Shown here one piece after another: positions 43,788 through 48,788 of a stretch of DNA of 48,788 bases (position 1 is its first letter; each line of letters starts with the position of its first letter). Made by a program: the position numbers and the translations under genes. Under the pieces are notes generated by a model. That model was not told where the DNA came from. It was given only the letters and a program-made list of their open reading frames with translations, and made no database searches. Source of the DNA: Gammaproteobacteria bacterium (GTDB lineage: Bacteria > Pseudomonadota > Gammaproteobacteria > Ga0077536); assembly GCA_020849475.1 (NCBI GenBank), contig JADLGE010000103.1, positions 1-48,788 of the forward strand. The letters run 5' to 3'.

Positions 43788-45614
43788 TCAGGCAAGGCCG
43801 AGGCGCTTCAAGGTCTCGGCGGTCGGCTTGCCGTCCGGCGTCCAGCCGCGCTGTGCGTAATACTCGGGCAGCATCGCTTTCAACTCGCTGACCTTACCCT
43901 TGGCCACGCCGCTCGGCGCCGGCTCTTCGAGGATACGCTTGGGCAGGGTGTCGTCGGCGGCGGTGAGACCGGCGGCGAGGTTGAACTGGCGCTCGAGATT
44001 CCAGATGCGCTCACCGGTTTCGTTGAAACGCGCGAGATCCCAGCCGCCTTCAATGGCGCCATCGAGCTGCAGCGCGTAGTGCTCGGGCAACGCACCGGAG
44101 TGCAGCGTGAACAAACACAGACCGGATGAATCGATGGCCGAAATCAAATCCTGGCTGCTGCGCACCACTTCCGGCTTTTCCGCGATTTCCTGGGTGGTGA
44201 AATCACTGGCATAGGGATTGGCGCGCAGATGGCAGGCGCCGCGGTTGCTGGTCGCATAGCCCAAGCCCATGCCCTGCATGGCACGGCCATCATAGGCCGC
44301 GAACTCCTGGCCCTTGACCGCCATCGAGAGATCCGGATGACCGTATTTGGCGGTCAAGAGCTTGGAACCCAAGCCGAGTTCGCGACCGAAGCCTTCACCC
44401 TTGCCCGCGAGTTCCGCCATGAGACACAGCGCTTCGGCGTTGCCGAAATTGAGCTTCACGCCGCCGGTTTCCTTTTCGGTGATGGCGCCGATCTCGAATA
44501 ACTCCATGGCCGCCGCGAGCGTGCCGCCGAAGGAGATCGGGTCCATGCCGTATTCGTTGCACAGGAAGCCGGCGTAGGTCGCTGCTTCCATATCGGCCAC
44601 GCCCACCGCCGAGCCGAGCGCGTAGGCGGTTTCATATTCCAGACCACCCGAGGCGTGCTGGTACTGCGGCTTGTCCTTCACCGAGAAATGCTTGGGATCG
44701 ATGTGCGAGATGCGTCCGCAGCCGATGGTGCAGGCAAAGCAGGCGGCGTTCTGGATGAGGTTGACGTGGCCGTTCTCGTTCGGCGCCTTCATGGTCTTGG
44801 CGTTGAGTTTGTCCGAACCTTCGAACTGCACCTGGCGGTTGTTGCGCGTCGGCAGCGCGCCGACCGTGCCGGTGATATCCATCATCGAGATGGTGCCATC
44901 GGCGGTCATGCCCTTGCGGCCAGGGTTCACCGCCAGCGCTTCGCTGGCAATCTTCACCGCGCTCATGAACTTCGCGGCGTCATGTGGGCGCACACCCTTG
45001 GTGCCGCGCACCGCGATCGCTTTCAACTGCTTCGAACCCATCACCGCGCCCACGCCGGAACGGCCGGCGGCGCGATGCAGATCGTTGACGATGCAGGCGT
45101 AGCGATTGCCGTATTCACCGGCCTGGCCAATCGAGGCAATGCGAATCAAGGGATCGTTATGGGTGTTCTTGATGGCGGGTTCGATTTCCCACACTGAGCG
45201 GCCCCACAGATCATCGGCCGGCAGCAGCTGCGCATTGTCGTTCTCGATGTAGAGATAGACCGGCTTCGGCGAACGGCCTTCGAGGATGATGAGGTCGTAA
45301 CCGGCCATCTTCAGTTCGCCGCCGAACTGGCCGCCGGAATTCGAGGCCGCAATGGCGCCGGTCAAGGCGCCCTTGGTGACCGCCGTCCAACGTCCGCCAG
45401 TGGAGGCGATGGTGCCGGTCAAGGGGCCGGTGGCGATAATCAGTTTATTGTCCGGCGAGAGCGGGTCGACCTTGGGGTCGATTTCCTCCATGAGGTACTT
45501 GGTGGCGAGACCACGCGAGCCCAGGTATTGCTGCGCCCACAACATGTTCAGCGGTTCGTTGGTGCAGGTGCCCGCGGTGAGATTGACGCGCAGAATATTC
45601 TTTTGCCAGCCCAT
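43788..45614 (-). CDS. aor: Aldehyde:ferredoxin oxidoreductase (tungsten, AOR family)
   Basis: The 608-residue protein has the AOR layout: an N-terminal domain starting MGWQKNILRVNLTAG, the pterin motif AGRSGVGAVMGSKQLKAI (183-200), a [4Fe-4S] site Cys292-x2-Cys295-x3-Cys299 plus Cys500 (SSGLCLF), and the conserved TSNRGACHLR (455-464). It oxidises aldehydes to carboxylic acids with a tungsten- (or molybdenum-) bis-pterin cofactor. It lacks a signal peptide, so it is cytoplasmic. The electron-transfer subunits seen with some bacterial AORs are not in the window. GAGGAG stands six bases before the ATG; a long upstream open frame is not coding. A possible minus-strand -10 (TAGAAT, 45659-45664) lies upstream. 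Confidence 0.93.
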   Translation of the reverse strand: MGWQKNILRVNLTAGTCTNEPLNMLWAQQYLGSRGLATKYLMEEIDPKVDPLSPDNKLIIATGPLTGTIASTGGRWTAVTKGALTGAIAASNSGGQFGGELKMAGYDLIILEGRSPKPVYLYIENDNAQLLPADDLWGRSVWEIEPAIKNTHNDPLIRIASIGQAGEYGNRYACIVNDLHRAAGRSGVGAVMGSKQLKAIAVRGTKGVRPHDAAKFMSAVKIASEALAVNPGRKGMTADGTISMMDITGTVGALPTRNNRQVQFEGSDKLNAKTMKAPNENGHVNLIQNAACFACTIGCGRISHIDPKHFSVKDKPQYQHASGGLEYETAYALGSAVGVADMEAATYAGFLCNEYGMDPISFGGTLAAAMELFEIGAITEKETGGVKLNFGNAEALCLMAELAGKGEGFGRELGLGSKLLTAKYGHPDLSMAVKGQEFAAYDGRAMQGMGLGYATSNRGACHLRANPYASDFTTQEIAEKPEVVRSSQDLISAIDSSGLCLFTLHSGALPEHYALQLDGAIEGGWDLARFNETGERIWNLERQFNLAAGLTAADDTLPKRILEEPAPSGVAKGKVSELKAMLPEYYAQRGWTPDGKPTAETLKRLGLA

Positions 45615-45753
45615 GAGAGTCTCCTCGAAACATTGCCACCACCCGGCGACCTCCCGGCATTCTACTGGCTTTAAGGTCCGGTTGAAGTCACCCCGACGCG
45701 GCGTCGCTATGCCACCATCAATACCATGAGAAATCAGAGGATATAGGGCGCCC

Positions 45754-47031
45754 GTGCCGACCCGCGAATCACCCTCGGTGACGCCGCACAGCGAACGCCT
45801 GCGCGCACTCGTGGCGGCCGGCGCCCGGCCGAGTCTCGGCTTTGCCTGGCCGCGCAGCCCGCGCGACGGCGTGCGCCGGGTTTTGCCACTGCCGCGCTCG
45901 CGGGCCGCGATTGCGGTGGCCGCCGTTTTGTTCACGGTGATGTGCGTGCCCTTGTTCGCCGTCGGCCTGCCGCAGCTGCGCAGCGACGGCGGATTGGCCG
46001 ATTTCAGCATCACGCTGTTCCGTGGCTTCTGGCTGCTGGGCTGGGCGGTCGGCACGGCGATACCGGGCCTGGCTCTGGCGGTGCTGACCCTGAGTCGCGA
46101 GGTGCTCACCGTGCGGCCCGGCTCGCTCGAACTGCGCGTGGAGCTGGCGGGCTTCGGCTTCGGCACGCGCTACGCCGCCGCCGAGGTGCGCAATCTGCGT
46201 CCTGCGGTCGGCGACAGCGCGAACGGCACAGCGTGGCGCGGCGATCACCTCGCCTTCGATTACGCAGGCGTGCCGATACAGCTCGGCAACCACCTCGATG
46301 CCAGCGCCGCCAGCGCTTTGCGCGCCGAGTTGTTGCAGGTATTGGGCAGTGCGCCGGCGCCCGACAGCTTCGGCCCGATCGGCGACCAGCCGCCACAACC
46401 AGTCCCCGTCATTGATCCACCCGTAATCGCTCCACCGGCGCCGGCCTCGCGCCTCGCGCTGGCGGGTCTGGTGTTCGCCAATCTCGTGCCCTTGTTCGGC
46501 GTATTGCTGCTCGGCTGGCGGGTCGGCGACATCATGCTGTTGTACTGGGCCGAGAGCGTCATCATCGGCCTCGTCAACATCGCCAAATTGCTGGTCATCG
46601 GACGCTGGGCGGCATCGTTCTACGTGCCGTTCTTCACCGCCCACTACGGCGCCTTCATGGCCGGCCACCTGCTGTTCGTCTACCAGTTCTTCGTGCGCGG
46701 CGCCGAACGGGGCGGCGACGCGCCGCTCAACGAAGTCGGCGCCACGCTCATGAGTCTATGGCCGGCGCTACTCGGTCTAGCCGCCAGCCATCTGCTGTCG
46801 TTCTGGCAGAACTTCATCGGTCGCGGTGAATACACGCGCACCAAGCTCGCCACGCAGATGCACGCGCCCTACCAGCGCGTGTTCATCATGCAGTTCACCA
46901 TCATCATCGGCGGCATGCTGAGTCTCGCCGTGGGTTCGACGGTGCCGGCGCTGGTGCTGTTGATAGCGCTGAAGATTGCGCTGGATGTGTACGCCCATCG
47001 CGGCGAACGGCGGCGCGTCGACGCGAACTAG
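45754..47031 (+). CDS. Multi-pass membrane protein, DUF6498-like
   Basis: The 425-residue protein has two N-terminal membrane segments (about 52-75 and 92-115), a soluble PH-like stretch (LTVRPGSLELRVELAGFGFG, 129-148), a Pro-rich linker (QPVPVIDPPVIAPPAP) and about five more segments with the NLVPLFGVLLLGW, DIMLLYWAESVIIGLVN and FFTAHYGAFMAGH motifs of DUF6498 proteins. The function is unknown. It begins with GTG at 45754 (weak AGGG before it). It is divergent from the AOR gene, and its stop codon is shared with the convergent lipoprotein gene as CTAG. Confidence 0.75.
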   Translation: MPTRESPSVTPHSERLRALVAAGARPSLGFAWPRSPRDGVRRVLPLPRSRAAIAVAAVLFTVMCVPLFAVGLPQLRSDGGLADFSITLFRGFWLLGWAVGTAIPGLALAVLTLSREVLTVRPGSLELRVELAGFGFGTRYAAAEVRNLRPAVGDSANGTAWRGDHLAFDYAGVPIQLGNHLDASAASALRAELLQVLGSAPAPDSFGPIGDQPPQPVPVIDPPVIAPPAPASRLALAGLVFANLVPLFGVLLLGWRVGDIMLLYWAESVIIGLVNIAKLLVIGRWAASFYVPFFTAHYGAFMAGHLLFVYQFFVRGAERGGDAPLNEVGATLMSLWPALLGLAASHLLSFWQNFIGRGEYTRTKLATQMHAPYQRVFIMQFTIIIGGMLSLAVGSTVPALVLLIALKIALDVYAHRGERRRVDAN

Positions 47032-47384
47032 GGATGTGCCGAGGCCGCGCACTCATACTTCACATCAAACACCGTCGCACCGCTCGCCCACTCATCGACG
47101 TTGCTCGCGCGCGGCGTCGTGCAACAGGTCTGCGCCGCGACTTCCGCGCTGGCCAGCGCCGCATCACGCGCCGCGCTCCATGCGTCGGGCGCGGTCGCTT
47201 CCGGCACACGCACTTTCACATGACAGGCGCCATCAGCGTCGAGCTTGGCCACCAGGCGGCGGCTCTCGCCCGCGCGCGGGGCTTCGGGCGCCAAGCCCAT
47301 CGGCCGTTCGCAGCGCGCCGGCTGCCTGGCGCAGGCGCTCAGCAGCAGCACGGCGAGCAGTAAGAAATACCTGGCGGTCCTCAT
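47028..47384 (-). CDS. Small lipoprotein of unknown function
   Basis: The 118-residue protein has a lipoprotein signal with the lipobox LLSAC (Cys18). The mature part holds further cysteines, including a Cys-Cys pair in AQTCCTTPRAS, and a FDVKYEC end, so disulfide bonds are likely. No family is recognised. Its start overlaps the stop of the LLM flavoenzyme gene (ATGA), so it is translated with it. A frame extends upstream through the LLM gene but is its shadow. Confidence 0.78.
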   Translation of the reverse strand: MRTARYFLLLAVLLLSACARQPARCERPMGLAPEAPRAGESRRLVAKLDADGACHVKVRVPEATAPDAWSAARDAALASAEVAAQTCCTTPRASNVDEWASGATVFDVKYECAASAHP

Positions 47385-48580
47385 CGGATGCGCGTATCGA
47401 AACGCGGCAAGACTTTTTCCGTCAGCAATTCGAAGTGGCGCATCACCGCGGGCTGAGGCATGAGTTCGCCATGGGTGAACAGCCACAGGTATTCGACCTC
47501 GGCATCCTTCAGCATCGCTTCGAGCTGTCGCGTGACACTGTCCGGCGTGCCGCAGCAGGCGAAGCCGCGCTCGACCTGTGCTTCCCAGGTGTTGGGAATC
47601 CCGCGATAGTCTTCGCCGGGATGCGCGAGCACCGCATTGAAGCCGAAGCGCGAGAAAAAATTCGTCCACTCCCACGACGCCAGGCGCCCGAGGCGCCAGG
47701 CTTCCTCTTCCGTGTCAGCCACCACGATTTCGCGCGCGATGCCCATGCCGGCGCCGAGCGGCAGTTGCCGGCCACTGTTGCCATAGCCGCGCTGCGCAGC
47801 GCGGATCTGCCCTTGCAGCAGCGACTTGTCAGTCAGGATCGCGACTGGAATCAAACCACGCGACGCAGCCGTCTCGACCGTCTCCTCGGAAAACCCGAAA
47901 GGCTCGAACAAGGGCGGATAGGGCTTTTGAAACGGCTGCGGTGCGATACCCACCTCGGTGACACGCCCCTGCGCATCGATGCCGCCACCTATCTGCCGCG
48001 ACAGATCCCGCGCCGGCCAATCGATGTTCGGCACCGGGATCTGCCAGTACTTGCCCTGGTAGGAAAATGTCGGCTGGGTCCACGCGAGTTTGATGATGTC
48101 TATGCACTCGCCATAAATCTCACGCTTGGCGCGTTCGTAGGCGGCGGGGTCGGTGAGGTTGTCGGCGAGACCCGGCAGATGCTGGCCGAGGATGTTCACC
48201 CAGCGTGACTGTATGCCGCGCGCGAAGCCGGCGAAGGCGCGTCCGCCGGTCATCTGGTCGAGCACCGCGATGTCCTCGGCCACGCGCAGAGGATTCGACG
48301 GCGGCAGCACCAGGCCGAGTTGCCCGACGCGAATGTGCTGGGTGCGCGCGGCGATGTACTGATCGAGCATCACCGGATTGTTCGACACCGTGATGCCTTC
48401 GACATGCAGATGGTGCTCGGTAAACGCCACGCCGTAATAATGGTGGGCGTCGAGATAGCGCGCCTGCTCAACGAGGTTCGCCAGCATGGTCTGATACAGC
48501 TCGGTGCTCTGCCCCGCCATGCCGCGCTCGAGGGCGCTGGCCGGCCCGATCACCGGCGCGTAGAAAATTCCGACTTCCAT
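47381..48580 (-). CDS. LLM-class flavin-dependent oxidoreductase (luciferase-like)
   Basis: The 399-residue protein has the TIM-barrel luciferase-like pattern: MEVGIFYAPVIGP, FTEHHLHVEG, LGLVLPPSNPLRVAEDIAVLDQMTGGRAFAG-type core and a CGTPDSVTRQLEAML end. Members use reduced FMN or F420 for monooxygenation or oxidation. GGGAGGG stands four bases before the ATG. It lies 37 bases downstream of a phenol-hydroxylase-like gene end, so it may be part of an aromatic or xenobiotic degradation unit; the substrate is unknown. Confidence 0.9.
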   Translation of the reverse strand: MEVGIFYAPVIGPASALERGMAGQSTELYQTMLANLVEQARYLDAHHYYGVAFTEHHLHVEGITVSNNPVMLDQYIAARTQHIRVGQLGLVLPPSNPLRVAEDIAVLDQMTGGRAFAGFARGIQSRWVNILGQHLPGLADNLTDPAAYERAKREIYGECIDIIKLAWTQPTFSYQGKYWQIPVPNIDWPARDLSRQIGGGIDAQGRVTEVGIAPQPFQKPYPPLFEPFGFSEETVETAASRGLIPVAILTDKSLLQGQIRAAQRGYGNSGRQLPLGAGMGIAREIVVADTEEEAWRLGRLASWEWTNFFSRFGFNAVLAHPGEDYRGIPNTWEAQVERGFACCGTPDSVTRQLEAMLKDAEVEYLWLFTHGELMPQPAVMRHFELLTEKVLPRFDTRIR

Positions 48581-48617
48581 CTTGCCCTCCCCGCTTTGTC
48601 GTCAGTCTAACAGCCGC

Positions 48618-48788
48618 TCACACGCCGCCCCGGCGCATGAAGCCCGCAAAAAACGCTGCCAGTTCACCATGGGCATGAAGGGGCAACACCTGCGCCACGT
48701 ACTGATCGGGCCGCACCACCACCATGCAGCCCTGGCGGCGATCGATACCGCGCAAGGCGAAGATGTCGTGGCCGCGCTTGTGGTCCAC
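48618..48788 (-). CDS. FAD-dependent monooxygenase, phenol 2-hydroxylase-like, C-terminal end (truncated)
   Basis: Reading the minus strand from the window edge gives 56 residues to a TGA at 48618-48620. They include IDRRQGCMVVVRPDQYVAQV and a LPLHAHGELAAFFAGF end, the closing part of the thioredoxin-like C-terminal domain of phenol 2-monooxygenase and related FAD aromatic hydroxylases. The start is outside the window. It lies directly upstream of the LLM gene, so the two are likely co-transcribed. Confidence 0.85.
   Translation of the reverse strand: MDHKRGHDIFALRGIDRRQGCMVVVRPDQYVAQVLPLHAHGELAAFFAGFMRRGGV

Noticed and set aside
45615..46166. N-terminal extension of the aldehyde oxidoreductase through an open upstream frame
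   Set aside because: The extension is low-complexity, overlaps the divergent gene, and the internal ATG at 45614 has GAGGAG and the family N-terminus.

Overview
The window is a chromosomal stretch of a high-GC proteobacterium. DarP (YjgA) and YgiQ homologues, a VPLPA-CTERM envelope protein, CusABC-type metal efflux and a TsdA-like thiosulfate enzyme point to a metabolically versatile, probably environmental gammaproteobacterium. That assignment is inference; there is no rRNA, tRNA, phage, transposase or CRISPR array here. About 45 genes are packed tightly, many with 4-base stop/start overlaps.

Layout. 1-1075: end of a DsrE-like gene and a diheme TsdA-like cytochrome. 1185-6577 (minus): solitary adenine methyltransferase, beta-lactamase-fold hydrolase, DMT transporter, CocE-type hydrolase. 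6735-8414: exported AcpA-like phosphatase with a Lys/His-rich tail. 8385-14510 (minus): copper/silver efflux operon (small Met/Cys/His protein, CusC, CusB, CusA). 14681-17213: oxalate-CoA-ligase-like enzyme and ketopantoate-reductase-like enzyme. 17338-20727 (minus): RTX-repeat protein, SUMF1-domain protein without the catalytic cysteines, sugar/choline-kinase-fold kinase. 20850-24614: operon of SDR, VOC protein, AGXT2L-like class III PLP enzyme and acyl-CoA dehydrogenase. 24653-26145 (minus): NTF2-like protein and O-methyltransferase. 26281-28888: diguanylate cyclase and a convergent GT-C-like membrane protein. 28997-33946: molybdopterin oxidoreductase coupled to an AMI1-like amidase, then a second, convergent amidase. 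34055-36150 (minus): VPLPA-CTERM protein and PHP phosphatase. 36258-40315: DarP, YgiQ, GNAT/FemAB-like protein. 40390-45614 (minus): tungsten-type aldehyde oxidoreductase, MoaD-like protein, cytochrome c, small acidic protein, two near-identical rhodaneses, LPG-synthase-TM-like protein. 45754-48788: DUF6498-like membrane protein, a lipoprotein, an LLM flavin enzyme and the end of a phenol-hydroxylase-like monooxygenase.

Two families of short palindromic repeats, usually in inverted pairs, sit between genes at 1077-1190, 3762-3836, 17257-17324 and 40303-40373, and in two cases supply the stop codon of a neighbouring gene.

The most promising candidates for undescribed biology are: (i) the aldehyde oxidoreductase / MoaD / tandem rhodanese cluster, where sulfurtransferases may serve a tungsten or molybdenum cofactor; (ii) the kinase next to an AGXT2L-like PLP enzyme, which resembles a phosphorylate-then-eliminate amino-alcohol pathway; (iii) the molybdenum enzyme translationally coupled to an AMI1-type amidase. 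All three are inferences from domain content and gene order.
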